15,718 bases of DNA from Candidatus Altarchaeota archaeon (GTDB taxonomy: Archaea > Altiarchaeota > Altiarchaeia > JAFGQM01), in the NCBI GenBank assembly GCA_016935655.1, contig JAFGQM010000141.1, positions 1-15,718 of the forward strand. The letters run 5' to 3'. The notes under the pieces were generated by a model, which ran no database searches, had not been told where the DNA came from, and worked only from the letters and a program-made list of their open reading frames with translations. This document shows, in pieces, positions 5,448 through 12,811 of the stretch (positions are counted from its first letter, which is position 1; each line of letters opens with the position of its first letter). Position numbers and translations under genes: made by a program.

Positions 5448-5573
5448 TGGGGTCGCCGAGATTCGAACTCGGGTCTCAAGCTTTTTTGGACTCACCTTTT
5501 TGGGGTGAAGCCCTGTTTTCTAAAAAGGGCTCTCCCAAAGCTTGAAGGATAAACCTGGCTACCCTACGACCCC
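5448..5573 (-). tRNA. tRNA-Pro(UGG) with 51-nt intron
   Basis: Acceptor stem GGGGTCG (5573-5567) pairs with CGACCCC (5455-5449). The D-loop reads AGCCAGGTTTA. Anticodon stem CAAGC (5544-5540) pairs with GCTTG (5481-5477). The loop is TT-TGG-G with anticodon at 5537-5535 and G37 at 5534. The variable loop is AGAC, and the T-arm is CCGAG-TTCGAAT-CTCGG (5472-5456). The discriminator base is A (5448) and CCA is not encoded. The intron is best placed at 5533-5483, directly after G37, the canonical archaeal site; removing it leaves 75 nt. TTGG (33-36) can pair with CCAA near the intron end, next to an AAA bulge, as in a bulge-helix-bulge splice site. Reading the stem one base off gives TTG (Gln), but then the variable loop has only 3 nt, position 21 is wrong, and G37 plus the T-arm are less Pro-like. 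Confidence 0.93.
5483..5533 (-). other. tRNA-Pro intron
   Basis: A 51-nt insert between tRNA positions 37 and 38. It contains two hairpins of its own: AGCCCT with AGGGCT (6 bp, A/T-rich loop) and TCACC with GGTGA (5 bp). The flanking exon and intron ends CAAGCTTTGG and CCAAAAAAGCTTG pair with each other and extend the anticodon stem. The exact cut sites may shift by one or two nt. Confidence 0.75.
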
Positions 5574-5644
5574 GCGCGCTATATTTGCAGAAACAGAAGT
5601 AAAAATAGCCACAGTAGCCAAGTGGGGTTGAAATTTGGTGAAGA

Positions 5645-5845
5645 CTACTTCGCGGCCAGCTTTACATCCTCGGCCTGCACGGTCTTCCTCCCGGCATGCT
5701 TTGCCAATGCCACCGCAGCCTCGGCCAGAGCCTCGGCGTAGTCCTCTACAGCCTCTCTGAGGGCCTTTGCAGAGTCTTCGGAGACTCTTCCGGCCCCAGC
5801 GTTCTTCAGAATCCTTTCTAAAGGAGCAATAGGTAATTCAGCCAT
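5645..5845 (-). CDS. Archaeal histone
   Basis: 66 residues forming one histone fold and little else. It runs [20 protein letters not shown] (helix 1, loop 1 with the DNA-contacting Arg), a long Ala/Glu-rich helix 2 from about residue 22, loop 2 RKTV (about 53-56) and a short helix 3, AEDVKLAAK. Family members such as HMfB are about 67-69 residues; this one has no C-terminal tail. It dimerises, wraps DNA and packs the chromosome. A strong GGGTG SD (5851-5855) lies five nt before the ATG. A TATA-like TTTTTAG (about 5876-5882 on this strand) stands about 32 nt upstream, inside the 41-nt gap to nnr. After the stop, TGGCTACTGTGGCTATTTTT (5619-5600, minus strand) may mark its 3' end. Confidence 0.96.
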   Translation of the reverse strand: MAELPIAPLERILKNAGAGRVSEDSAKALREAVEDYAEALAEAAVALAKHAGRKTVQAEDVKLAAK

Positions 5846-5850
5846 TTTTA

Positions 5851-5884
5851 CACCCAGAAATTTAGAATAGACTGGCTAAAAAGC
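5851..5884 (-). promoter_or_regulatory. Histone promoter and ribosome binding site
   Basis: A TATA-like TTTTTAG at the upstream end of the 41-nt gap, plus GGGTG at 5851-5855 five nt before the histone ATG. This is one of the clearest SD sequences in the window and fits a highly expressed gene with its own promoter immediately after the nnr stop. Confidence 0.45.
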
Positions 5885-5886
5885 TT

Positions 5887-7341
5887 TTAATCCACCAAAA
5901 ACTTCATGACGGAGCTTATCTGGCCTAGAACATCTGAGGCCAGCATGGAAATGGATTTTTCCGAGTAGGCGACGTTTCCGGCCAGTCCGTTGACGAAGGC
6001 CGCCATGTAAGTCGCCTTGAGCGGTTCTACCCCCTGCGCTATGAAACCCGCACACAACCCGGCCAAGACATCGCCGGTGCCGCCCTTGGCCATAAAGGGA
6101 TTTCCAGTCTCGTTTAGTTTTACGCTGCCTTTCTGGCATATGATGTCCACAGAGCCTTTCAGCAGGACAACCGCCTTTGTCTTCTTGCAGGCTCTTTTTA
6201 TGGACTCGATTCTCTTTTCAAGATCCCTTGGGGGCTGGGAGCCGAATATCGTCTTAAACTCCCCCGAGTGCGGCGTTAGCACGACATTTTCCTTAAGACC
6301 CTTTAGAACTTGGGAAACCGCCTTCAAACCGTCTCCATCTATGACTAAAGGCTTTTTTGCCTTTTTGACCAAGTCCAAAACAGCTTCGACGGTCTCCTTT
6401 TCCGCGCCTAGTCCATTCCCCACAACTATGACGTCGCAGTCCCTTTTCAGTACCTCTTTGACATCCCCCTTTGCCAGGTGGCGCTCTGAACCCAGGGGGT
6501 AGACGATGACATCCGGAGCCATGACCGCTATCCTGTCTGCAGCACAGGCCGGTCCCGTGAAGTAAGAGAGGTCGCACCCAGCCTTCAGGGCGGCCATCGC
6601 GGCGAAGTACGGGGCTCCGGTGTACCTCTCGCTTCCGCCCACAACCAGGACCTTTCCTGCTTGGCCTTTGTGAGCATCCCTCTCCCTGAACGGGAGGTTG
6701 AATTTGACGTCCCCCCTCCCCACATGGGTCTCGGCCTTTTCCGGAATCCCTATGTCGACCAGTTCTATTTTGCCGCTGATTTTTTTGTTCTTTAATGATC
6801 CGGTTTTCACCCTGTGAAGAGCCACTGTGACATCAGCCTTTACAGCTATGTCGCTTATCCGCCCGGTGTCTGGATCAATCCCCGTGGCTATATCGATCGC
6901 AATCACCTTTCTCTTCGAGTCGTTTACAAGCCGTATCACGGATCTTGCCGGTTCCCTGATCCTCCCGGTTATCCCAGTCCCGAAGATTGCGTCTATGACG
7001 ACGTCACACTGTTCAAGAGCAGCCTTAAGTTCGTCTAGATTCTTTTGGGTTACCAGAACGGGGTTGTAATTCCGTGCCTTCTCAAAATTCAGAAGGGCTT
7101 CTTCTGACCTAGGCCTTTTTAGATAGAATATCCTGGGCTTGGACTTGAGATGGCGCGCGGCTGCAAAGCCGTCACCGCCATTATTGCCCGGGCCGCATAT
7201 GATGACAAACGAGTCGCCCATCCTGTTGGCAATGTCTGCTACACCCCCGCCGGCGTTCTCCATAAGCTCCTTCACAGTCACGCCAAACCACTCGGAATTC
7301 GCATCCAAAATTCGCATCTCTTTCCAGCCCACGGATTCCAT
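5887..7341 (-). CDS. nnr: Bifunctional NAD(P)H-hydrate epimerase / ADP-dependent dehydratase
   Basis: 484 residues with both repair activities fused, as in bacterial and archaeal Nnr. The N-terminal YjeF_N epimerase domain (1 to about 205) has GPGNNGGDGFAAARHL (50-65), DAIFGTGITG (117-126) and AIDIATGIDPDTG (148-160). The C-terminal ribokinase-like dehydratase (about 215-484) has VLVVGGSERYTGAPYFAAMA (231-250), VLTPHSGEF (354-362) and KGGTGDVLAG (419-428) with catalytic Asp424. It interconverts R and S hydrates of NADH/NADPH and dehydrates the S form with ADP, rescuing damaged cofactors in the cytosol. Length and domain order are normal. The ATG is at 7339-7341 with no SD; the AT-rich gap to the divergent ATPase gene holds a minus-strand TATA-like TTAATAAAAA. 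Confidence 0.95.
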   Translation of the reverse strand: MESVGWKEMRILDANSEWFGVTVKELMENAGGGVADIANRMGDSFVIICGPGNNGGDGFAAARHLKSKPRIFYLKRPRSEEALLNFEKARNYNPVLVTQKNLDELKAALEQCDVVIDAIFGTGITGRIREPARSVIRLVNDSKRKVIAIDIATGIDPDTGRISDIAVKADVTVALHRVKTGSLKNKKISGKIELVDIGIPEKAETHVGRGDVKFNLPFRERDAHKGQAGKVLVVGGSERYTGAPYFAAMAALKAGCDLSYFTGPACAADRIAVMAPDVIVYPLGSERHLAKGDVKEVLKRDCDVIVVGNGLGAEKETVEAVLDLVKKAKKPLVIDGDGLKAVSQVLKGLKENVVLTPHSGEFKTIFGSQPPRDLEKRIESIKRACKKTKAVVLLKGSVDIICQKGSVKLNETGNPFMAKGGTGDVLAGLCAGFIAQGVEPLKATYMAAFVNGLAGNVAYSEKSISMLASDVLGQISSVMKFLVD

Positions 7342-7402
7342 TTTAGAACTAATGGATTTTTATTAAGACTCCCATGAAATTTACCATCGAGGGGATAAAA
7401 AC
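7342..7402. promoter_or_regulatory. Divergent promoter nnr / secretion ATPase
   Basis: A single AT block, GATTTTTATTAAG (7355-7367), can serve as TATA element for both directions: about 15-25 nt before the nnr ATG (minus) and about 40 nt before the ATPase ATG (plus). On the plus side GAGGGG (7389-7394) lies eight nt before the ATG at 7403 and supports that start. The two genes may therefore be coregulated or compete for one promoter. Confidence 0.42.
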
Positions 7403-8821
7403 ATGGAAATACTGGAACAGTATGATAACGTCAGGATAATTAAGCGAGACGAGCAGGTTATACCCGCGTATGAATTGACGGACTATAGTTTTACCGACAC
7501 TGAAAAGAGCGTGTTGGATCATGCTGATAAGCTGCTTACTGAGATAGAGTTGGACGCTATCCGCAAGCAGCCCGAGGTTGGGGCCAGGAAGGAGGTGATT
7601 AAGGATTATCTGGATGCTAAGATCCCAAAGACAAAGAACAAGGACCAGCTTATAAGATCCATAATGAACCGTGTCCTGGGGTACGGTGAGCTCTCCCCCC
7701 TGGTCGACGACATCAACTTGGAAGAGATTATGGTGAATGGCGTTAACATACCCGTGTTCGTGTTCCACAGGAAATACGGCATGTGCATGACGAATGTCCT
7801 CTTCACCGATAAGACGGATATCTTTAGGATAATAAATCGCCTTTGTTGGATACACAACAAGGAGCTTAAGCCCATCATAGACTTGGCTACCATAGACGGG
7901 AGCAGGGCCAATATAACCTTGGATCCCATATCAATCCACGGCCCGGCCATAACCCTGAGGAAGCAGAAGGGGCATCTCTTCACTGTAGTGGAGCTCATAG
8001 AGCTAGGGACGATGGACGTCAATCTGGCAGCCCTTCTATGGCTTGCCGTTGACGGGATGCGCCTTTGCCCCGCAAACCTTTTGGTATGTGGCTCTATAGG
8101 CTCTGGGAAGACCACTACCCTTAACGCCTTGACTATGCTCTCGCCTCCGGAAGAGAGGATAATAACAATCGAGGAGACCCCGGAGATGAGGCTGGACGGC
8201 AAGGAGAATTGGATCCCGCTGACATGCTATGGCGAGTATGATATGGACTCTTTGGTCAGGAACACCCTCAGGATGAGGCCTGACAAGATAATAATCGGCG
8301 AGATCAGGGGCAAGGAAGCCATAGCACTTTTCAATGCCATGAATGTGGGCCACAAGGGCCTAGGCACCTTGCACTCAAGCTCTTCCAGAGAGGCCATCTA
8401 CAGGCTGCAGAGCCAGCCTATGAACGTGCCGACACGTATCATCGCCAATCTAGACCTTATAGTGATCCAGAACATCTTCCACTACCATGGGCGGCCCATA
8501 AGGAGGATAACCGAGGTATCCGAAGTGGGCGGCATGGAGGGCGACACGGTGCTTCTAGGGTCCATCTATGAGTGGGACCCCATGAGGGACAAGGTGGCCA
8601 AGGATGATACAGTGGCACCAACGACATTCCTGGACAAATTAGCTATCAAAATCAGGGCCAAAAAGAAGGACATTGTTGCTGAGCTGGATAGGAGGAGGAT
8701 GGTCCTGAACACGCTTTTGGAGCATAAGATACACAACCACGACGATGTTCTGAGGGCTATCAATACTTTTTATAGGGAAGAGCAGGACTTCGACAACGCG
8801 ATAATGGGGATTAAGCAATGA
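7403..8821 (+). CDS. Type II/IV secretion-system (archaeal pilus) ATPase, TadA/VirB11 family
   Basis: A 472-residue cytosolic hexameric motor. An N-terminal domain (1 to about 200) contains GYGELSPLVDDINLEEIMVN (about 93-112), typical of these ATPases. It is followed by ATIDGSRANITLDPIS and the nucleotide-binding core. Walker A is CGSIGSGKTTTLNAL (229-243), the Asp-box-like region IITIEETPEMRL (253-264), Walker B RPDKIIIGEIRGKEA (292-306) and the His box GTLHSSSSREAIYRL (321-335). The last 110 residues are a helical tail. Such enzymes drive assembly of archaeal pili, archaella or adhesion filaments, working with a TadC/FlaJ-type membrane protein. No such partner, pilin or prepilin peptidase is next to it. 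An SD (GAGGGG) precedes the ATG. The stop TGA ends at 8821 and the convergent ilvN stop begins at 8822. Confidence 0.93.
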   Translation: MEILEQYDNVRIIKRDEQVIPAYELTDYSFTDTEKSVLDHADKLLTEIELDAIRKQPEVGARKEVIKDYLDAKIPKTKNKDQLIRSIMNRVLGYGELSPLVDDINLEEIMVNGVNIPVFVFHRKYGMCMTNVLFTDKTDIFRIINRLCWIHNKELKPIIDLATIDGSRANITLDPISIHGPAITLRKQKGHLFTVVELIELGTMDVNLAALLWLAVDGMRLCPANLLVCGSIGSGKTTTLNALTMLSPPEERIITIEETPEMRLDGKENWIPLTCYGEYDMDSLVRNTLRMRPDKIIIGEIRGKEAIALFNAMNVGHKGLGTLHSSSSREAIYRLQSQPMNVPTRIIANLDLIVIQNIFHYHGRPIRRITEVSEVGGMEGDTVLLGSIYEWDPMRDKVAKDDTVAPTTFLDKLAIKIRAKKKDIVAELDRRRMVLNTLLEHKIHNHDDVLRAINTFYREEQDFDNAIMGIKQ

Positions 8822-9334
8822 TTATTTTACTGAGTCCCTTATCATCTTCCCTCCCCGGCTCAGGGCGGTTGTCCCGGTCCTTGCGACCTCTTTGATGCCG
8901 TATTGGGAGATTACCTTGACAAAGGCGTCTATCTTCTCCGAGTCTCCGACTATCTCGGCTATTATGGAATCTGTCCCGACATCCACTATGTTACCCCTGA
9001 AGACATCGACAAACTGTGCGACCTCCGACCTTACATTGCCATTCGGCGTGCTAATCTTGATCAGGGCCAGTTCTCTGCAGACTGCTTCCTCATCCTTGAT
9101 GTCCCTGACCTTTATGACCGAGATCAACTTGTTCATCTGCTTCACTACCTGCTCCAGGGTCTTCGCATCCCCCTTGACACTTAGGGTAATCCTCGAGTAT
9201 GCGGGGTTCTCGGTAGGACCTACAGTTATGTTCTCTATATTGAAGCCCCTGCGGGCAAACATACCGCTTATCCTCTGCATGACTCCTGGTCTGTTCTCCA
9301 CAAGCGCCGAGAGCAGGTGAACCTTTTCACTCAT
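8822..9334 (-). CDS. ilvN: Acetolactate synthase small (regulatory) subunit
   Basis: 170 residues. An N-terminal ACT domain (about 4-78) starts with HLLSALVENRPGVMQRISGM and continues RRGFNIENITVGPTE, the valine-sensing fold of IlvN/IlvH. A second ACT-like domain fills 80-165 (ELALIKIST, then DVGTDSIIAEIVGD). It binds the catalytic subunit, raises its activity and gives feedback inhibition by branched-chain amino acids. Length is normal for IlvH-type subunits (about 160-170). The ATG overlaps the ilvB stop by 4 bp (9331-9334), so the pair is translationally coupled. The stop abuts the convergent ATPase gene with no spacer, so transcripts from both sides must overlap. Confidence 0.95.
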   Translation of the reverse strand: MSEKVHLLSALVENRPGVMQRISGMFARRGFNIENITVGPTENPAYSRITLSVKGDAKTLEQVVKQMNKLISVIKVRDIKDEEAVCRELALIKISTPNGNVRSEVAQFVDVFRGNIVDVGTDSIIAEIVGDSEKIDAFVKVISQYGIKEVARTGTTALSRGGKMIRDSVK

Positions 9335-11037
9335 TTTTCATCAAGCATTTTATGTAACATCCCGCCTGGCGGGACCATGGGATACACGCACTCGTCCCTG
9401 TCTATTATTATGTCGACAATTGCAGGCTTCCCTGATTTTATGGCCTCTTCTATGGCCTCCTTTATCTCACCGGGCTTCTCTATTTTCTTCCCCCATGCCC
9501 CATAAGCCTCTGCGATCTTCTCGAAGTCGGGATTGTTGACCAGGTCAGTCTGGGAATACCTCCTGTTGTAGAATAGCGCCTGCCACATCCTGACATTGCC
9601 CAATGATGAATCCTCCATGATGACGTTTACGACCGGTATGTCATAGGCCATGCAGGTGGCCAGGTCCTGCATGGTCATCTGGAAGCTCCCATCACCGGCC
9701 ATATTAAGCAGAGTGCATTCAGGTCTTGCGACTTTGGCTCCTATCGCCATGGGGAAACCCGCACCCATACAGCCAAGCCCACCAGAGGTTAGAAAATGCC
9801 TGGGGTATCTTATATTAAGGTAGTGCATGCTCCAAAGCTGGTTTCTCCCGACCTCCGTTGTTATTATGACCTTCTGCGGGTTCTTGTCTATTATGCCCTG
9901 CACTTCCTTCATTATCCTTTGGGGCTTTATCGGTATGTCCTCCTTGTTCATGTCCTGCCTAAAGGTCTTCTTCATCTCCTCTAAATGCTTGCCCCAGGCG
10001 GTATGTTTGTTCTTCCTCTCGGCCTCTTTTTTCGCCGCCGCAGAAGCTATCGTCGTCAGGTCCTCCAACACGGTCTTCGCATCGCCGACTATGGGTATGT
10101 CTACCCTGACGTTCTTTCCGATCTCACTCGGGTCTATATCGGCATGGATTATCTTTGCATTGGGGGCAAAATGGCCTACATTCCCGGTTATGCGATCACT
10201 GAACCGAGTTCCTATAGCGAACAGGCAGTCACTCTCCTGTATAGCCAGATTAGCCCATTTGTTGCCGTGCATGCCTAGCATGCCAAGCCCAAGCGGGTGG
10301 TTCTCGGCTATGCTGCCTTTGCCCATCGACGTCGTGGTTACGGGTATGCCAAGGAGCTCTGCGAATTGGACGAGCTGCCGGGATGCATTTGATATTATGA
10401 CCCCTCCGCCGGCGACTATGACGGGCTTTTCAGCTTCCATAAGCGCGCTGACTGCAAGTTTTATCTGCCTTGGGTGGCCCTTCAGGACTGGGTTATACCC
10501 CTCCATGGATATGGTCTTCGGATAGTTGAACTTCCCCATCTCAGCCCTTTGTATGTCTTTCGGGAAATCGATCAGGACAGGACCCGGCCTTCCAGTGTTT
10601 GCTATGTGGTAGGCCTCCTTGACTGTTTTGGGAATCTCATCTACCCCCTCCAGAAGGTAGTTGTATTTTGTTATGGGCATTGTTATCCCGACTATGTCAG
10701 CCTCCTGGAACGAGTCGCCTCCTATCGCGGTCGTCGGGACTTGGCCTGTTATTGCAACGACAGGAACCGAGTCTATGAAGGCGTCGGTTATGCCTGTCGT
10801 CAGGTTCGTAGCCCCCGGCCCGGATGTCGCCATGCAAGTGCCAGTCTTTCCGCTGGCCCTGGCGTAGCCTCCTGCAGCCTGTGCTGCGACCTGCTCGTGC
10901 CTGCAAAGGATGTGTTTTATGGAGCTGTCGTCATATAGAACATCATAGACGTCCATTATGGCACCGCCTAAGATACCAAAAATATGCCTGACGTCTTCCT
11001 GCTCCAAACACCTAATCAAGGCCTCTGCACCATTCAT
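9331..11037 (-). CDS. ilvB: Acetolactate synthase large (catalytic) subunit
   Basis: 568 residues, full length. The N-terminal ThDP pyrimidine-binding domain has catalytic Glu48 in RHEQ, TSGPGATNLTTGITDA (71-86) and GGDSFQE (106-112) with the substrate-pocket Phe110. The middle FAD-binding domain (about 190-345) has VAGGGVIISN. The C-terminal ThDP domain has EVGRNQLWSM (395-404), LGCMGAGFPMAIGAK (421-435) and the metal motif AGDGSFQM (447-454). The enzyme condenses two pyruvates to acetolactate, or pyruvate with 2-ketobutyrate, the first common step to Val, Leu and Ile. An oddity: the loop that usually reads LNNxxLGMVRQWQ is MEDSSLGNVRMWQ, so the second metal ligand, normally Asn, is Asp476. 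No other branched-chain pathway gene is in view. Confidence 0.95.
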   Translation of the reverse strand: MNGAEALIRCLEQEDVRHIFGILGGAIMDVYDVLYDDSSIKHILCRHEQVAAQAAGGYARASGKTGTCMATSGPGATNLTTGITDAFIDSVPVVAITGQVPTTAIGGDSFQEADIVGITMPITKYNYLLEGVDEIPKTVKEAYHIANTGRPGPVLIDFPKDIQRAEMGKFNYPKTISMEGYNPVLKGHPRQIKLAVSALMEAEKPVIVAGGGVIISNASRQLVQFAELLGIPVTTTSMGKGSIAENHPLGLGMLGMHGNKWANLAIQESDCLFAIGTRFSDRITGNVGHFAPNAKIIHADIDPSEIGKNVRVDIPIVGDAKTVLEDLTTIASAAAKKEAERKNKHTAWGKHLEEMKKTFRQDMNKEDIPIKPQRIMKEVQGIIDKNPQKVIITTEVGRNQLWSMHYLNIRYPRHFLTSGGLGCMGAGFPMAIGAKVARPECTLLNMAGDGSFQMTMQDLATCMAYDIPVVNVIMEDSSLGNVRMWQALFYNRRYSQTDLVNNPDFEKIAEAYGAWGKKIEKPGEIKEAIEEAIKSGKPAIVDIIIDRDECVYPMVPPGGMLHKMLDEK

Positions 11038-11062
11038 TTTGTCTTTAACTTTGCCTCAGAAC

Positions 11063-11071
11063 AAATAAAAA
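11063..11071 (-). promoter_or_regulatory. TATA-like element of ilvBN
   Basis: The minus strand reads TTTTTATTT centred 30 nt upstream of the ilvB ATG (11035-11037), inside the 52-nt gap after arsM. No SD precedes the ATG. This supports a separate, leaderless ilvBN transcript rather than simple read-through from the arsM block. Confidence 0.45.
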
Positions 11072-11089
11072 GTCCCGTTTTGCCGCCTA

Positions 11090-11821
11090 TTACGGCTTTA
11101 TTGCCTTGAACTTCAAGCTCTCCAGTCTTATGCCGCCGTATTGGGTCTTGGCGATCTCCCTGTCTTCGTGCAGTATCCTTACCCTGAACCCGGCCGCTTT
11201 AATCTTACCTAGATAATCCTCTTTCAATAATGCGCCTGCGACACAACCGCTAAGCAGCTCCGGGTCCTTCCTTTGTTCTTCAGAGAGCTCCTCCAATAAT
11301 ACGATATCTGAGGCAAAGAGCATGCCGTTGGGTTTTAGTACCCTGTACGCCTCTTGGAAGACCTTTCCCTTATCAGGGGCAAGGTTTATAACGCAATTGC
11401 TCAGTATTATGTCTATGGACTCATCTTCTACCGGGAGCTCTTCAATGTCCCCCACTCTGAACTCCACGTTTTCGTAACCATATTTTGCCGCATTCTCCCG
11501 GGCCTTCTTTAGCATCTCCGGCGTCATATCAATCCCTATGACGAGTCCTGACGGGCCTACCCTTTTTGCAGCCAGGAAGGCGTCGAAGCCCGCACCGCTG
11601 CCCAGATCCAAGACTACGTCCCCCTCTTTTATCTTAGCCAGGGCGGTGGGGTTTCCACATCCTAAGCCCAAATTTGCTTCAGGGACATTGTTTATTTCCT
11701 CCTCAGAATACCCGATAGCCTGTGATACGTCCTCCTTGGGCTGACAGCCGCAGCAGCATTCTCCAGCCGCAATCTTCGAGTACTTCTCTCTTACGATTTT
11801 CTTGACCTCATCTGGTTCCAT
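11090..11821 (-). CDS. arsM: Arsenite S-adenosylmethionine methyltransferase
   Basis: 243 residues, SAM-dependent Rossmann methyltransferase. Motif I is [20 protein letters not shown] (69-88), followed by [15 protein letters not shown] (96-110). The three cysteines that bind As(III) in ArsM are in place: Cys55 (LGLGCGNP), Cys143 (SNCVINL) and Cys193 (SGCVAGA). An extra N-terminal cluster, ECCCGC (21-26), is common in microbial ArsM. It converts arsenite stepwise to mono-, di- and trimethylarsenicals, a detoxification route in the cytosol. No arsR repressor or arsenic pump gene is adjacent. It starts 10 nt after the alkyltransferase stop in the trpS-pyrH-ogt-arsM run, so it is probably expressed constitutively with housekeeping genes. 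Length is short of eukaryotic ArsM but typical for prokaryotes. Confidence 0.93.
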   Translation of the reverse strand: MEPDEVKKIVREKYSKIAAGECCCGCQPKEDVSQAIGYSEEEINNVPEANLGLGCGNPTALAKIKEGDVVLDLGSGAGFDAFLAAKRVGPSGLVIGIDMTPEMLKKARENAAKYGYENVEFRVGDIEELPVEDESIDIILSNCVINLAPDKGKVFQEAYRVLKPNGMLFASDIVLLEELSEEQRKDPELLSGCVAGALLKEDYLGKIKAAGFRVRILHEDREIAKTQYGGIRLESLKFKAIKP

Positions 11822-11831
11822 TTGGCATAAC

Positions 11832-12137
11832 TCAGTTTTTTAAGGAAAAATACAATATATAATTCTCAGGTACCATGCCTTCTATAACTTCGATCCCCTC
11901 CCGCCTTAGCAATTCCTCTTTCTTTTTGGACCCTTTTGCGTACCCGCCGACAGACCGGTCGCTTCTGATCACCCTGTGGCACGGGACCTTGACTGGATTC
12001 GGGTTCTTGTTCAAGCTGTTGCCCACTGCGCGCGCAAGGGCCTTGTCGCCCAAGGCTTTGCCTACGCCGCCGTATGTCGTGACCTTCCCCCTCGGTATCT
12101 TAGAAACGATTCTGTATACTCTCTCATCAAGACTCAT
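11832..12137 (-). CDS. ogt: Minimal methylated-DNA-protein cysteine methyltransferase (MGMT/Ogt)
   Basis: 101 residues containing only the C-terminal, DNA-binding and active-site domain of the alkyltransferase family. [17 protein letters not shown] (14-30) is followed by the Arg-finger helix [12 protein letters not shown] (35-46), the active site VPCHRVI (51-57) with acceptor Cys53, and [18 protein letters not shown] (64-81). Cys53 is present, so this is not an alkyltransferase-like protein with Trp at that place; it should move a methyl group from O6-methylguanine onto itself. The N-terminal domain of full-size Ogt/Ada-C (about 70-80 residues) is absent, so it could instead be a lesion-recognition protein. 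It overlaps the pyrH stop by 4 bp (12134-12137) and precedes arsM by 10 nt. Confidence 0.88.
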   Translation of the reverse strand: MSLDERVYRIVSKIPRGKVTTYGGVGKALGDKALARAVGNSLNKNPNPVKVPCHRVIRSDRSVGGYAKGSKKKEELLRREGIEVIEGMVPENYILYFSLKN

Positions 12138-12811
12138 TTGATTACCGTCCCGACAAAACCCTTGCCTTCTATAGCCTTCTTTATATTCTCAAGGTTTCTG
12201 CCGTTGAGTGCTATGCACTTTATCCCCGACCTCTGCAAAATCTTCACACCAACCATATCTATGAGCTCATACTTGCCGGCGTCCTGTGACAAATGGGCCA
12301 CCATATCCTGCAGCTTGTCGAGAGGCAGGGTCTTGAACATCTTGGCATTTTTGGACTTCTGTGGGTCTTTGTCATAGATGCCGTCCACGTCAGTCGTCTT
12401 CAGAACCAGGTCCGCGTTTAGGTATTCGGCCAAGATAACTGCAACAGCATCCGTGGAGTGTCCAGGTTCTGTGCCCCCCATGACTATGCCCTTGCCCTTG
12501 TCCCAGATCGCCTTGGCCTCCAGAAAATCCCCTGGTATTTCCCGGTTCGCCATCTCCCCGAGTATCTCCGCGAACATGCGCGCGTTCTCGCGCGACGCCT
12601 CGATTCCGATGTAATCGCACTCCACCTCGTTCGCGCCTTTCTTCCTGGCTTCGCTTATCCTCCTGCGCGCGGCCCTGCCCCCGCCGACCACTATGGCTAT
12701 CCTATGCTTTTTTGATAGTTCCTTGACAAACCCTGCGAATTTTCTCATGAACTCCAGATCCGGCTCGTCTGGGACCAGAATCGAGCCGCCCAGTGCAAAA
12801 ACTATTTTCAT
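12134..12811 (-). CDS. pyrH: UMP kinase, archaeal type
   Basis: 225 residues, amino-acid-kinase fold. FALGGSILVPDEPD (5-18) forms the phosphate-binding start and IVVGGGRAARR (40-50) the second glycine loop. GIEASRENARM (69-79) is the UMP-site helix, MGGTEPGHSTDAVAVILAEY (111-130) contacts the transferred phosphate, and TTDVDGIYDKDP (139-150) closes the nucleotide site. The length and the DGIYDKDP signature fit the archaeal/bacterial hexameric PyrH, not eukaryotic UMP-CMP kinase. It phosphorylates UMP to UDP with ATP in pyrimidine synthesis. Its ATG overlaps the trpS stop by 4 bp (12808-12811) and its stop overlaps the ogt start, so it is the middle of a coupled operon. Confidence 0.96.
   Translation of the reverse strand: MKIVFALGGSILVPDEPDLEFMRKFAGFVKELSKKHRIAIVVGGGRAARRRISEARKKGANEVECDYIGIEASRENARMFAEILGEMANREIPGDFLEAKAIWDKGKGIVMGGTEPGHSTDAVAVILAEYLNADLVLKTTDVDGIYDKDPQKSKNAKMFKTLPLDKLQDMVAHLSQDAGKYELIDMVGVKILQRSGIKCIALNGRNLENIKKAIEGKGFVGTVIK

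Noticed and set aside
5535..5538. Reading the tRNA anticodon as TTG (Gln)
   Set aside because: That register gives a 3-nt variable loop and breaks the conserved A21 position; the TGG register gives a 5-bp stem, a 4-nt variable loop and G37 as in tRNA-Pro.
7349..7855. 168-codon minus-strand frame across the ATPase start
   Set aside because: It covers the divergent promoter and the N-terminal domain of a clear ATPase gene; no recognisable features.
9827..10525. 232-codon open frame on the plus strand opposite ilvB
   Set aside because: It is antisense to the well-conserved ilvB gene, and its residues are a composition shadow (Ser/Pro/Phe rich) with no motif.
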